Under the pieces are notes generated by a model. That model was given only the letters and a program-made list of their open reading frames with translations, was not told where the DNA came from and ran no database searches. A DNA stretch of 46,053 nucleotides. It comes from Gluconacetobacter johannae. GTDB lineage: Bacteria > Pseudomonadota > Alphaproteobacteria > Acetobacterales > Acetobacteraceae. This document shows positions 17,093 through 26,066 of the stretch, in pieces (the first letter of the stretch is position 1; each line of letters starts with the position of its first letter). Where the stretch lies: positions 1 through 46,053 of the forward strand of contig NZ_JABEQH010000026.1 of the NCBI RefSeq assembly GCF_014174305.1. The letters run 5' to 3'. The translations under genes and the position numbers were made by a program.

Positions 17093-19636
17093 GTGCTTTT
17101 CAGCAGAGCCCCGCGCGTGAGACGTTGCGCCGCGCTTCCGGGCACCGCGCTTCCCGTTATGCTGCTGCTGTCATGCTCGGCCATTACTCCGGTCCTGGCC
17201 GGCAGGCGGCACCCTGCCCCCACGCCTGCCGCGGTCCCGGTCGCGGCACCGGTGCAGGGCGCGCCGCAGGATAACGATCCGACCGAAGCGGGACTGCCGA
17301 AAGGACTGCCGGCGTCGTGGAAGGCGACGGTTCTTGATGTTCCTGCCCCGCATTCGAAGGCGGGCACGGGGCCCGGCACCACCACCAACGGGAACGCCAA
17401 GGCCACGGCGGCGACCGGGCCACATCAGGCCGAACCCTCCAGCAATCGCGTTCTGATCCCATTGCCGCCGCACATGGGGATCGCAGGCTTCCAGAGTGGC
17501 GACAACTTCATCATCGTCGTCGACAATGCCGAGCCGATGGACACCAGCGCGTTGCGCGGCGACGGCATCTTCTCGACCCTCACCGTCAATACCCTGCCCG
17601 ATGCCACCGTGATCCAGCTGCGTCTTCCGGACACCCGGCATCTCTACCTGTCGCAGCAGGCCGAAGGATGGGTGCTGGCAGACAAGCCCCCGCCCGAAGG
17701 CGACTACAACGACAGGCGCGTCATCAACCCGCGGCAGGGCGACAATGGTGGCATCCTCTACCCGATGCGCCGCCCCGGACGCGTGCTCTCGATCAACGAC
17801 CCGACCTCTGGCGCGCGGCTTCTTGTGGGCACGTCGGCAAGTGACGACGGCGGTATCCTTTCGCTTCGAAACGGAGACGGGTACGACGTGTGGCCGACGA
17901 CGGAAGGGGTTGTCGTCGCGGCCCGATCGCCGGACATCGGCCTGAAGGCGACGCCCGACGGCGCCCTTCTGACCTCGTCCGGCACATCGGTTCCCGACAG
18001 CGCGGCGGCGGTTTATGGCAGTGACGTCGACCTGAGCTGGCTGGGCCTGCGAAACCTTTCGGACAAGGCGCTTGCGGCGCGCTTCCATGATGCGGCCATC
18101 GCCGCCGCGGATTCGGAGCCGGCACAGCGCTTCGCGCGCCGCCTTGACGCCGCACGGGCCGCATTCGGCGCCGGAGCCTTCGTGGAAGCGCGCGGCATCC
18201 TGACCGTCGCCCTGCAGGATGACCCGGAAGAAGGGGCCCGGCCGGATGTCAGGTTCCTTCTCGCGGCGTCCGAATTTCTCAGCGGCGGCACCGAGGGCGC
18301 ATCCCTGCTTGCCGGGCCATGGCCGGACGACCAGGCGCGTGCGACGCAGGTGTGGCGCGGTCTTTACCTTGCATCCGCCGGGGGGCACGACGCGGAGGCG
18401 GCATCCCTCCTCGCGCGGGATTTCGCGCGACTGAAGAACTATCCCGATACCGTGCGTAATACCGTTCTTCCGATCGCCGCCGAGGAGATCGGGCGCTACG
18501 GATCGCCGGAGGAGCTGTCCGCCCTGGATCGCATGCCGGCAGGCGCGCCCTACCTGCTGGCCTCCGCGTTCAGGGAATTACGGACGGGGAAGCACGACCG
18601 GGCGTATGCGGCGTTCCGGAAGCTGGTCGAGAATGCGAACCCGATCGTTTCCGAAAAGGCCCAGGAGCAGGTGACCTCGCTCGACCTTGCGGAGGGTCGC
18701 ATAACCCCCGACGCGGCGGCCGAACAGTTCGGCTCCATGATTCCGGACGCGCGTCTGGCCGGCCGGGAAGCCGCCGTGCGTCTGCTGCAGGCCGATGCCT
18801 ATGGGCGGATGGAAAAATGGAGCGACGCGCTGACCGCCATTGATCGGGCACGGGCCGCATCGTCCCTGGTATCCTCCGAAATGGTGGCGCCGCTTCTTTT
18901 CCAGACCCTGGCGGAGATTGCCGACGCAGGGGCAAAGGGAGTGGACCAGGGCAATTTGCTGCACGATGCGGCGCAGCTCAGGGCGCATCTGCCGGACCTG
19001 CCGCCCGGGCCGAAGAAGGGGGACATTCTGGTTCCCTATGGCAAGATGCTTCTTGCGCTCGGGCTGCCGGACGAAGCGGCACAGGCGTTCTCCGACGCGA
19101 TCCCGATGCTTGATTCCCCGGTCGTCCGCGCGCTGGCGGGCGAGGAGCTTGCGAATGCCGATATCGCGCGGAATTTGCCGAAGGACGCGGTGGAGGCACT
19201 GGCAAGGACGAACGATCCCGGTCTTCCGGACGACCTGAAGGCCAACGAACGCAGGATATTGGCAAGGATCGCCCTGGCGACGGGCGATCAGACGGCCTCC
19301 CTTTCCCTGCTGCGGGGGGATACGAACATGGCCTCGCTGGACATGAGTGCGCGCATTCATGAAGGAAAGGACGAATGGGCCGCCGCGGTGCGCGATGTCC
19401 GCAGGATCGTGGAAGCCGAAATCCCGAAGAAAGGCCCGCTGACACAGGAACAGCAGGCTCTTGCGCTTCGTCTGGCGTCAGATGCCACGCAGGCGGGTGA
19501 TCGGTCCACGCTGGACTGGATCGCCGGCCGGGTCGGGGACAGACAGATGGAACAGGGCAACGGGCGCGTATTCAGGCTGCTGACAAAGCGTCAGGAAATG
19601 ACGTCCTCGATCATTTCGACTTCCCTGCCCGAATAA
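17093..19636 (+). CDS. Exported 847-residue helical-repeat protein
   Basis: The product starts with a signal peptide (basic RVRRCAAL then PVMLLLSCSAITPVLAG). A Pro-rich linker follows, then a beta-rich domain at about residues 125-310 (GIAGFQSGDNFIIVV, VIQLRLPDTRHLYLSQ, then GRVLSINDP). From about 335 to the end it consists of helical TPR-like repeats, for example ARAAFGAGAFVEARGILTVAL and LLALGLPDEAAQAFSDAI. It is therefore a periplasmic or secreted scaffold. I do not recognise a named gene; placement beside the MotE-type gene suggests a role in the motor, perhaps like MotC of rhizobia. The start is GTG 17093, with AGGA upstream at somewhat long spacing. Confidence 0.75.
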   Translation: MLFSRAPRVRRCAALPGTALPVMLLLSCSAITPVLAGRRHPAPTPAAVPVAAPVQGAPQDNDPTEAGLPKGLPASWKATVLDVPAPHSKAGTGPGTTTNGNAKATAATGPHQAEPSSNRVLIPLPPHMGIAGFQSGDNFIIVVDNAEPMDTSALRGDGIFSTLTVNTLPDATVIQLRLPDTRHLYLSQQAEGWVLADKPPPEGDYNDRRVINPRQGDNGGILYPMRRPGRVLSINDPTSGARLLVGTSASDDGGILSLRNGDGYDVWPTTEGVVVAARSPDIGLKATPDGALLTSSGTSVPDSAAAVYGSDVDLSWLGLRNLSDKALAARFHDAAIAAADSEPAQRFARRLDAARAAFGAGAFVEARGILTVALQDDPEEGARPDVRFLLAASEFLSGGTEGASLLAGPWPDDQARATQVWRGLYLASAGGHDAEAASLLARDFARLKNYPDTVRNTVLPIAAEEIGRYGSPEELSALDRMPAGAPYLLASAFRELRTGKHDRAYAAFRKLVENANPIVSEKAQEQVTSLDLAEGRITPDAAAEQFGSMIPDARLAGREAAVRLLQADAYGRMEKWSDALTAIDRARAASSLVSSEMVAPLLFQTLAEIADAGAKGVDQGNLLHDAAQLRAHLPDLPPGPKKGDILVPYGKMLLALGLPDEAAQAFSDAIPMLDSPVVRALAGEELANADIARNLPKDAVEALARTNDPGLPDDLKANERRILARIALATGDQTASLSLLRGDTNMASLDMSARIHEGKDEWAAAVRDVRRIVEAEIPKKGPLTQEQQALALRLASDATQAGDRSTLDWIAGRVGDRQMEQGNGRVFRLLTKRQEMTSSIISTSLPE

Positions 19637-19671
19637 GGCCATCGCCGCCGGATTCGGCAGGCCTGGCCGGC

Positions 19672-20007
19672 CTATGGAATATAGGCGTTCGTCGGCGGGA
19701 CCTTCTGGACCGGCATGTTCAGCCTGTTCGCGTTCTGGTCCTGCGTCAGGCCCGTCGGTCCCTGCGCGACCTCGCGGGCGACATTCGGCATCAGGTCGGG
19801 GCGGCTCCAGCAATCAACGCCATTCCAGCTCTGCGTGCAGTAGGGCTGCGGCGCCGGTGGCCTGGCCTGCGGCGCGCACCAGTCCTCGCCGGCCTGGATA
19901 TAGCCGGCATTGCAGTCCAGTCCGGTCAGGCGGTGGGCGATATTGTCCGGGGCGCACCCGGTAACAGCCACGGCCAGGAGTAACGTAATCCTGCGCTTCA
20001 TCATCAT
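19672..20007 (-). CDS. Small lipoprotein with Cys-rich tail
   Basis: The 111-residue product has a basic start (MMMKRR), a hydrophobic stretch and a lipobox ending in AVTGC at about residue 18, so it is a probable outer-membrane lipoprotein. The mature part has four further cysteines (in LDCNAG, DWCAP, YCTQ and DCWSR), which could form two disulfides. The last 40 residues are polar and Asn/Pro-rich. Any of the three consecutive ATG codons (20007, 20004, 20001) could start it. Function unknown. Confidence 0.7.
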   Translation of the reverse strand: MMMKRRITLLLAVAVTGCAPDNIAHRLTGLDCNAGYIQAGEDWCAPQARPPAPQPYCTQSWNGVDCWSRPDLMPNVAREVAQGPTGLTQDQNANRLNMPVQKVPPTNAYIP

Positions 20008-20027
20008 AGTTACCAGTTCGCGTCCTT

Positions 20028-20118
20028 CAGAGGCCTGGTTTGAACTGCGGCCTGCCGGGCGAAAGTGCCGCCGCGCGTCGGGTCGCCAACCGGGCGCGGT
20101 TCAAACCAGCCTCTCAGG
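20028..20118. repeat. Dispersed inverted-repeat element, copy 2
   Basis: AGAGGCCTGGTTTGAAC at 20028-20044 is repeated in inverted form, with a missing base, at 20099-20115 (GTTCAAACCAGCCTCTC). The inner right part, GCGCGTCGGGTCGCC, matches copy 1 at 211-225. It lies between the lipoprotein gene and the monooxygenase gene. Confidence 0.6.
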
Positions 20119-20190
20119 ATTTTGCACATGCGATGTCCGACAAGTCCAGCCGGCGGACACCCCCATGAACCGCGCCGGGCATGTCGGCCG

Positions 20191-20484
20191 TTATGCAACC
20201 GGATCAAGGAACGTCACGGTCGATGCGCCGCCTTCGACCAGTGTCCGGATCGCGTCGTTGAAGCGCCGGCCATGCGCCATGCCGATATGGGCCTCGAACG
20301 CGGCCGCATCGCGATAGGTCTCCTCGACATGAAAGAAAGCCGGGTCGCTTTCCAGGCGGTAGACGACGAAGCGCACGCAGCCGGGTTCGGCACGGACATC
20401 GCGCGCCAGGTCCCGCAGCAGGCCGGCAAGGTGCTCCGCCTGCCCCGGCAGCGCGCGCATGGTGGCATAGAGGGATTTCTGCAT
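20191..20484 (-). CDS. Antibiotic biosynthesis monooxygenase (ABM) family protein
   Basis: The 97-residue product is a single dimeric alpha/beta-barrel ABM domain, as in YgiN-like quinol monooxygenases. Recognisable parts are the first strand SLYATMRALPGQAEHLAGLL, the central GCVRFVVYRLESDPAFFHV, and EETYRDAAAFEAHIGMAH, a typical family stretch. GGGGAG precedes the ATG. It probably acts as a small cytosolic oxygenase or quinol-handling protein; substrate unknown. Confidence 0.85.
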   Translation of the reverse strand: MQKSLYATMRALPGQAEHLAGLLRDLARDVRAEPGCVRFVVYRLESDPAFFHVEETYRDAAAFEAHIGMAHGRRFNDAIRTLVEGGASTVTFLDPVA

Positions 20485-20592
20485 CCGGTTTCACTCCCCA
20501 GGTCATGAAGTTGGGCGTCCATGTTACCCTATCATGCCGCGGCACGTCTCAGGGCGCTGCTCCATTGGCACCAAGTTATATGGAAAAAGGAA

Positions 20593-20729
20593 GGTCGGGC
20601 GATGCCCGAACCCGGCAAGGGCCTCGGCCCTTGCATCCCATTCGTTTTATGAAGTCCTGGGTTTCCAAAGGGCGATGCCCTGAAACCAAGTCGTTTCATC
20701 CCTGATCGGGGTCCAGGGCCTCAGGCCCG
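20593..20729. repeat. Family B composite intergenic repeat
   Basis: It consists of TCGGGC-GAT-GCCCGA (20595-20609), GCAAGGGC-CTCG-GCCCTTGC (20615-20634), a stem GGTTTC/GAAACC enclosing AGGGC-GAT-GCCCT (20660-20686), and GGGGTCCAGGGCCTCAGG (20709-20726). The same modules in similar order occur at 30936-31024, and in reverse orientation in part at 26577-26642. It may serve as transcript end or protection between the convergent or tandem genes here. Confidence 0.65.
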
Positions 20730-20731
20730 TG

Positions 20732-22078
20732 TCATTGTTCGGGCAGGGCGCTGTTGTCGGTTTCCGGCGCGACCGTGAACAGCGCCAGCACCGCCAGCCC
20801 CAGTGCCGCGCCGGTGACGGCGAAGACCGGGGCCGTGCCACCGTGTTCGGCGATCAAACTGATGCCGAACGCACCGCCGATGGCCCCCAGGCGGCTGATC
20901 CCCGATGCCAGGCCCATCGCGGTCGCGCGGATGCGGGTGGGAAACAGTTCGGGCGTGTAGGCATACAGCCCCGCGACCGCCCCGTTCAGGCCGGCCGAAA
21001 GCCCCATGGCCCCCGCCAGCAGGCCGGCCACGCCATTCGCGCGGACCAGCAGCAGCGCCGACAGCGCGGCCAGCACCAGCGCGCCGATCATGACCCGCCG
21101 CCGTCCCAACGGGCCGTTCAGCCAAGCCGCGGCGAAATATCCGGGGATCTGCGCCGCGAAGATCAGCAGCGACAGGCCGAAACTGTCGGACAGGTTCAGC
21201 CCGCGTTTCAGCAACAGGCTCGGAATCCACGAAAAGAAACCGTAGAAGGAAAAGAACAGCCACGTCCACAGCCATACGCACAGCAGCACCCGCGAGCGCC
21301 ACCGCGCCGACCACACGCCCGGACCGGCCGGCGGCGCCTCCTCCCCCACCCAGGACTGAGCCGGTGGAAGCGGATCCCGCCCCCCGCCACCGGCAAACGC
21401 CTGGATGACCAGACGCGCCTCGGCATGGCGGCCGCGGATTTCCAGCCAGCGCGGCGATTCCGGCAGCGCGCGCCGCCACCACAGCAGCAGCAGGATCGGC
21501 AGGCCCGTCATCACCGAGGCCATGCGCCAGCCCTGGGGCGCGGCCGAGACGATGAAGAAGCCCAGGCACGCGGCCAGGAAATAACCGAACGAGAAGAACC
21601 CGACCACCGCCCCGCACAATCGCCCGCGCAGGCGTGCCGGCAGGAATTCGGCGATATAAGGGATGATGACCACGGCCTCGGCCCCCGTGCCGATGCCACA
21701 GACCAGGCGCAGGGCGAAATAGGTCCGCCAGTCCTGGGCCAGGGCGCTGAGGCATGACGCCACGCAATACAGCGCCAGTGCCGACATCATGATGCGCCGG
21801 CGACCGATCCTGTCGGCCAGGAAGCCCGACAGGAACGAGCCGATCAGATAACCCTGCGACGTGCTGGAGGCGATCAGCCCTGCCTGTACCCCGGACAGAT
21901 GCCAGGCCCCGCGCAGGACCGGCAGGAAAAACGCCAGGGACGATCCATCCAGACCGTCGAACAGATAGCCCAGCCCCCCGATCAGCAGCAGACGGACATG
22001 GGCGCGCGACAGGGGCAATGCATCGAGCATCGACGACATCCTCACCGGCATGTCGCCCCTGTCCGCCTGCCTGTCCAT
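20732..22078 (-). CDS. MFS transporter, metabolite:H+ symporter type
   Basis: The 448-residue product has about twelve membrane segments and the major facilitator motif A in LSGFLADRIGRRRIMM between segments 2 and 3, with a second-half counterpart LNGPLGRRRVMIG. The first segment (GGLGYLFDGLDGSSLAF) resembles the FDGxD pattern of aromatic acid and carboxylate symporters. AGGGGA precedes the ATG. The substrate cannot be read from the sequence. The product probably imports an organic acid or sugar acid. The end lies next to a family B repeat. Confidence 0.88.
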   Translation of the reverse strand: MDRQADRGDMPVRMSSMLDALPLSRAHVRLLLIGGLGYLFDGLDGSSLAFFLPVLRGAWHLSGVQAGLIASSTSQGYLIGSFLSGFLADRIGRRRIMMSALALYCVASCLSALAQDWRTYFALRLVCGIGTGAEAVVIIPYIAEFLPARLRGRLCGAVVGFFSFGYFLAACLGFFIVSAAPQGWRMASVMTGLPILLLLWWRRALPESPRWLEIRGRHAEARLVIQAFAGGGGRDPLPPAQSWVGEEAPPAGPGVWSARWRSRVLLCVWLWTWLFFSFYGFFSWIPSLLLKRGLNLSDSFGLSLLIFAAQIPGYFAAAWLNGPLGRRRVMIGALVLAALSALLLVRANGVAGLLAGAMGLSAGLNGAVAGLYAYTPELFPTRIRATAMGLASGISRLGAIGGAFGISLIAEHGGTAPVFAVTGAALGLAVLALFTVAPETDNSALPEQ

Positions 22079-22177
22079 ATCGTCCCCTGCCCGGTTGCCG
22101 CGTCGTTCGTCCGACCGAGTGTGGAACGATCCGTCGGCCTGATCCAGCGTTGCCGGATAGCGGCCCGGCGCGTGCCT

Positions 22178-23065
22178 TTACGACCGGGCCGGCGTCGGGG
22201 CGGCCAGCCGCCCCAGCGGCGCGAAGGTGACCAGATTGCCCAGCAGGATCAGGACCACACCGGTCGTCATGCCCGATGTCCATCGCGTGCCTTCATAGAC
22301 GATGGAGATCGCCAGCGCGACGACGGGCGACAGGATGGTGGTATAGGCCGCGCGATCCGCGCCGATCCGATGCACCAGGTGCAGATAGGCCAGGAACGCC
22401 ACCACCGATCCCGGAACCGCCAGGTACAGCAGCGCCCCGATCCATGCAGGGTCGGTCGAGCCGGCCAGCGACGACCCGCCCGCCAGGACCCGGACGGCCA
22501 GGAACAGGCATCCCCATACCATGCCGCGAAAGACCGCGTTCGGCAGGTCGACCCCCGACGCCACCGCCCGGCGGGACAGCATGTTGCCGCAGGAAAACAG
22601 GAACGTGCCCGTCAGCGCCAGGACCGTTCCGATGGGGGAAATACCGCCGACACCCGTCAGGCCGGTCAGGAACACGACGCCCAGGATCGCGATGCACCCG
22701 CCCAGCACGCTACGCAGGCCGGGGCGATGGCGGAAGAACACCCATTGGTTGAGCGTATTGAACAGGGTCGCCAGGCTGAAGATGACCGAGACGGTGCCGC
22801 TGGCCAGATAGGTCTCCGATCCGTAGATCGCCAGGAAATTACACGAAAACAGGCACGCCCCCATCGGCGCCAGCCAGCCATGAACCCGCAGCGGAACCCG
22901 CCGCCACCGCCCCGACAGGCGCAGCCACGCCCCCATCACCAGGGACGCCAGAAGAAAGCGCCAGAAAATGGCCGTCTGAGGCGTCGTCACGCCGACCTGG
23001 ACATGGATGGCGAACCAGGTCGTGCCCCAGATCAGGACGACCGCGAAGAACAGCAAGGCAAGCAT
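22178..23065 (-). CDS. EamA/DMT-family transporter
   Basis: The 295-residue product has ten membrane segments in two EamA halves. The first half begins LLFFAVVLIWGTTWFAI, the usual W-G-x-x-[WF] start, and the second half has GTVLALTGTFLFSCGNMLSRR. The family exports amino acids, metabolites or drugs. I chose ATG 23065 because it begins right before the first membrane segment and has AAGGT upstream; the longer frame to 23182 adds a basic non-family stretch. The gene lies directly downstream of, and on the same strand as, the GGDEF/EAL gene. Confidence 0.88.
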   Translation of the reverse strand: MLALLFFAVVLIWGTTWFAIHVQVGVTTPQTAIFWRFLLASLVMGAWLRLSGRWRRVPLRVHGWLAPMGACLFSCNFLAIYGSETYLASGTVSVIFSLATLFNTLNQWVFFRHRPGLRSVLGGCIAILGVVFLTGLTGVGGISPIGTVLALTGTFLFSCGNMLSRRAVASGVDLPNAVFRGMVWGCLFLAVRVLAGGSSLAGSTDPAWIGALLYLAVPGSVVAFLAYLHLVHRIGADRAAYTTILSPVVALAISIVYEGTRWTSGMTTGVVLILLGNLVTFAPLGRLAAPTPARS

Positions 23066-23165
23066 GACCGGACCTTTTCTGGACGGAACCTGATCCAGCC
23101 TGGCGGAAACGACCGGCCGGGGCCGGCGGGCGGCCTGTGCCTGATGCCCGCGACCTGACCCTTGC

Positions 23166-25241
23166 CTAATCGCGGCGGACATCCAGAAGCTGCCGCGCCT
23201 CGGCCGCCGGACAAGGGTAACTGAAGAAAAATCCCTGGATTTCGGAACAATTCACCTGTTTCAGGTAATCGAACTGCGCCTGCGTCTCCACCCCTTCGGC
23301 GGTCGCCACCACGCCCAGGCTGCCGCACAGGCCGGTGATCGCCCGGACGATCGCCCCGCCGTCGCCCATGCCGTTGCCCATGTCGCGAATGAAGCTGCGG
23401 TCGATCTTGATGCGCGTGAAAGGCAGGCTGTGCAGGAAACTGAGGGACGAATAGCCGGTCCCGAAATCGTCCAGCGCGATCTGTACGCCCATGTCGCGCA
23501 GCTGGTGCAGCACGCGGCCCGCATGGGGTACGTCGTCGATCATGGCGGTTTCGGTAATTTCCAGTTCCAGCCGCATCGCATCCAGCCCCGAACATGCCAG
23601 GGCCCGCTGCACGGTTTCGACCAGCCCGCCATGTCGGAACTGGGCCGCCGACACATTGACCGAGACGACCGTATCGCCCGGCCAGCCAACCGCCTCGCGA
23701 CATGCGGCATCCAGCGTCCAGACGCCGATGTCGTACATCAGGCCCATGCTTTCCGCGGCCGGGATGAAATCACCGGGCGAGACCAGGCCACGCAGGGGAT
23801 GCTGCCAGCGGATCAGGGCCTCGAAACCGACGATCCGGTTGGTCTTGAGATTCAGGAACGGTTGGTAATACAGGACGAATTCGTCCCGCTCCAGCGCAAG
23901 GCGCAGGTCGCGTTCCAGCTCCATGCGCCGGCGCCGCGCCTCGTCCATGTCCGGATCGTAGAAACGGATGCGGCTGGCGTCCCCATCCTTCGCGTGCTGG
24001 AGCGCAATGTCCGCGTTCCACAGCAGGGTGTCGCGATCGACGCCGTCGGCCGGGAAGCGCACGATGCCGATGCCGACGCCGACCGTGACCTCATGCCCCA
24101 GGACGGCAATCGGCCGCGTCAGGGCGGTTCGCAGGCGGCGCGCCAGGGCGTCGATGCCCGCATCGTCCTGTTCCGAATGCACGACGATCGCGAATTTGTT
24201 GCCGCGGAGATGCGCGCCCAGGTCGGACGATCCCAGGATCGCCCGGATGCGACCGGCGGCGATCCGCAGCAATTCGTCCCCGGCCGCGTGCCCCATCGTG
24301 TTGTTGACACGCTTGAACCCGAAAAGATCGAAATAGAAGACGGAAAACCGATTGTCCGGCCGCGCGCAATGGATCTGCAGATGCCGCTGCAAACCGTACA
24401 GGTTCGCAAGAGCCGTCACGGGATCATGCTGTTCGAGGTACGTCGCCCGGCTTTCCGCCTGCCGTCGGGCGGTCATGTCGTCGCAGGTCACGACGCGGCG
24501 GCCATCGGGCAGCACGAAGCATGACAGAAGGATCGAACGATCCTGGCGTCGGGTCTCGATCGTCCAGTCGCGCTGCCCCTCCAGCCCCTGCATGTCGGTC
24601 TGGTGCAGGACGATCGCGTCCCCCCCGTCGCCGGGGACGCCCACCAGTTCGGACAGCAACTGGTCGGACGACGTGCCGTATCGAAGATGGTCCTCCGACA
24701 GGCCGAGAACGGCGCCGAAGCGGGCATTGCAATAGACCAGCCCATGGTCGGCGCCGAACAGCGCAACCCCTTCGGATATTTTCCGCAGAATGATGTCCAG
24801 CGCCGTATCCGCCGGGCAGTGCAATCCGGTCGGCAGGTTCCGGATCGTCAGATCGCGGATGAAGGCCACGGCCCCGGCCGTCGGCCGGCCCTGGTCGTCG
24901 GTAAAGGCATGGACGACGACCTGCGCGCGGAAACGGCTGCCATCCTTGCGCCCGGCCGTGCCGGTTCGTTCGCCCCGTCCCCAGTCCCGCGCGGCCTCCA
25001 GCGCCTGCGACGGCACGCCTGTCCCGCCCTGGTCGGACGGAAAGAGATCGGAAAACGGCCGACCCAGGATATCGGCTGCCCGATAGCCCGAGATCCGCTC
25101 GGCGTCGGCGCTCCAGCCCGTGACGTGACCGGCATGATCGAGAAGACAGACGAAATAGTCAGGCAGGATGGGCCCCGCGGCAAGGCCGATCGGCACCGGG
25201 CAGAGGAACAGCGATGAATCCGTCAGGAACGCCATGTCCAT
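23166..25241 (-). CDS. PAS-PAS-GGDEF-EAL cyclic-di-GMP phosphodiesterase
   Basis: The 691-residue product has two PAS domains (about 28-130 and 145-265), a GGDEF domain (about 275-440) and an EAL domain (about 450-685). The GGDEF motif reads RGNKF at residues 346-350 and DLDGFK reads DLFGFK, so cyclase activity is probably lost. The EAL domain keeps EAL at 474-476, ELEITET, DDFGTGYSS, KIDRSF, AEGVET and QGFFFSYP, so c-di-GMP hydrolysis is likely. It may respond to a PAS-bound signal, like oxygen-sensing PDEA proteins that tune cellulose synthesis in acetic acid bacteria; haem binding is not shown. No membrane segment. ATG 25241 and 25235 are both possible. Confidence 0.9.
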   Translation of the reverse strand: MDMAFLTDSSLFLCPVPIGLAAGPILPDYFVCLLDHAGHVTGWSADAERISGYRAADILGRPFSDLFPSDQGGTGVPSQALEAARDWGRGERTGTAGRKDGSRFRAQVVVHAFTDDQGRPTAGAVAFIRDLTIRNLPTGLHCPADTALDIILRKISEGVALFGADHGLVYCNARFGAVLGLSEDHLRYGTSSDQLLSELVGVPGDGGDAIVLHQTDMQGLEGQRDWTIETRRQDRSILLSCFVLPDGRRVVTCDDMTARRQAESRATYLEQHDPVTALANLYGLQRHLQIHCARPDNRFSVFYFDLFGFKRVNNTMGHAAGDELLRIAAGRIRAILGSSDLGAHLRGNKFAIVVHSEQDDAGIDALARRLRTALTRPIAVLGHEVTVGVGIGIVRFPADGVDRDTLLWNADIALQHAKDGDASRIRFYDPDMDEARRRRMELERDLRLALERDEFVLYYQPFLNLKTNRIVGFEALIRWQHPLRGLVSPGDFIPAAESMGLMYDIGVWTLDAACREAVGWPGDTVVSVNVSAAQFRHGGLVETVQRALACSGLDAMRLELEITETAMIDDVPHAGRVLHQLRDMGVQIALDDFGTGYSSLSFLHSLPFTRIKIDRSFIRDMGNGMGDGGAIVRAITGLCGSLGVVATAEGVETQAQFDYLKQVNCSEIQGFFFSYPCPAAEARQLLDVRRD

Positions 25242-25688
25242 CCACTCGATCCAGATTCTGGCCGCTTCGCCGCGAAGACATGCATGCCGACGAAAGAAAC
25301 CAATAGTGTGCTTGCAGGATCGGAAACAGATCCGTCCTTACGAATCAGGACCGGGCCGTCACTTGCCCGCCACGCGCATGATGTCCCCCCAGGACGTCCG
25401 GACATATCCACCCCGTCATCGAAATTCCGCCGGGATGTCCGCATGCGACAGAAATACTCCGTAAACATTAAGGACAGCAGATCAACCAAGTCAATATGAC
25501 ATCGAAATATATGCCGCTCGCTGAAGCAGGCGGCAGGTCACGCGCGGGGATGCGACGACGGACGGCGATGCCGGACGATGATTCATGTCGGACAATCCAT
25601 GACGAGGCGGCCCAGAAGACACAGGAGCGTTACAATAGGCGCAAGTGTCGGAAATTCAAGGCCTTCTATCCGATGCGACGCCCACCTG
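25242..25688. other. Intergenic region upstream of the c-di-GMP gene
   Basis: Several short frames cross this 447-base stretch on both strands, but none has a ribosome site or recognisable sequence. Around 25445-25515 it is A/T-richer (AAACATTAAGG, ATCGAAATATATG), a likely promoter zone for the - strand gene ending at 23166. I see nothing else. Confidence 0.4.
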
Positions 25689-25913
25689 CTATGCGTCCGA
25701 CCGTCCGACCCGCGCCGCTTTCCACGCGGCCTCCAGCGCATCGGGCATGGTGTCGTGAAACGCGCTCCATTGCGGTACGGCGTCGGGCAGGCCGACGGCG
25801 GCGCGCCAGCGCAGCACCGCGCCGGCATCCGCCACCTTTTCGATCCGGATGGCCCAGTCGGCTGGTATCCGCCCCAGCAGGCGGGCCAGACGTCTTTCGG
25901 GTGTCAGCGGCAT
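25689..25913 (-). CDS. Hypothetical protein of 74 residues
   Basis: I do not recognise a family. From ATG 25911-25913 the product is MPLTPERRLARLLGR, followed by a WAIRIEK strand, the segment AVLRWRAAVGLPDAVP and a helical end (DALEAAWKAARVG). Third positions are strongly G/C as in neighbouring genes, and the composition is that of a small soluble alpha/beta protein. No strong ribosome site is visible, and the open frame continues upstream for 200 codons antisense to the DUF2721 gene, so the start is uncertain. Confidence 0.5.
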   Translation of the reverse strand: MPLTPERRLARLLGRIPADWAIRIEKVADAGAVLRWRAAVGLPDAVPQWSAFHDTMPDALEAAWKAARVGRSDA

Positions 25914-26066
25914 CGCATAGTTATGGGACAAAGCACGGCCCTCCTGCACCGGTAGACTGGCCGATCCAGGAAACCGGAACAAGACGGCGCTGCCATGGCC
26001 GGTTGCGCCGCACGCTCGGATTGGCTTCAACGCTGTAACCGACGACCAACCCGAAGGCGCCCCATC

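Noticed and set aside
16105-17274. A 389-codon + strand frame covering the 82-residue gene and the start of the 847-residue gene
   Set aside because: It overlaps better-supported frames, has no ribosome site and shows no plausible protein features.
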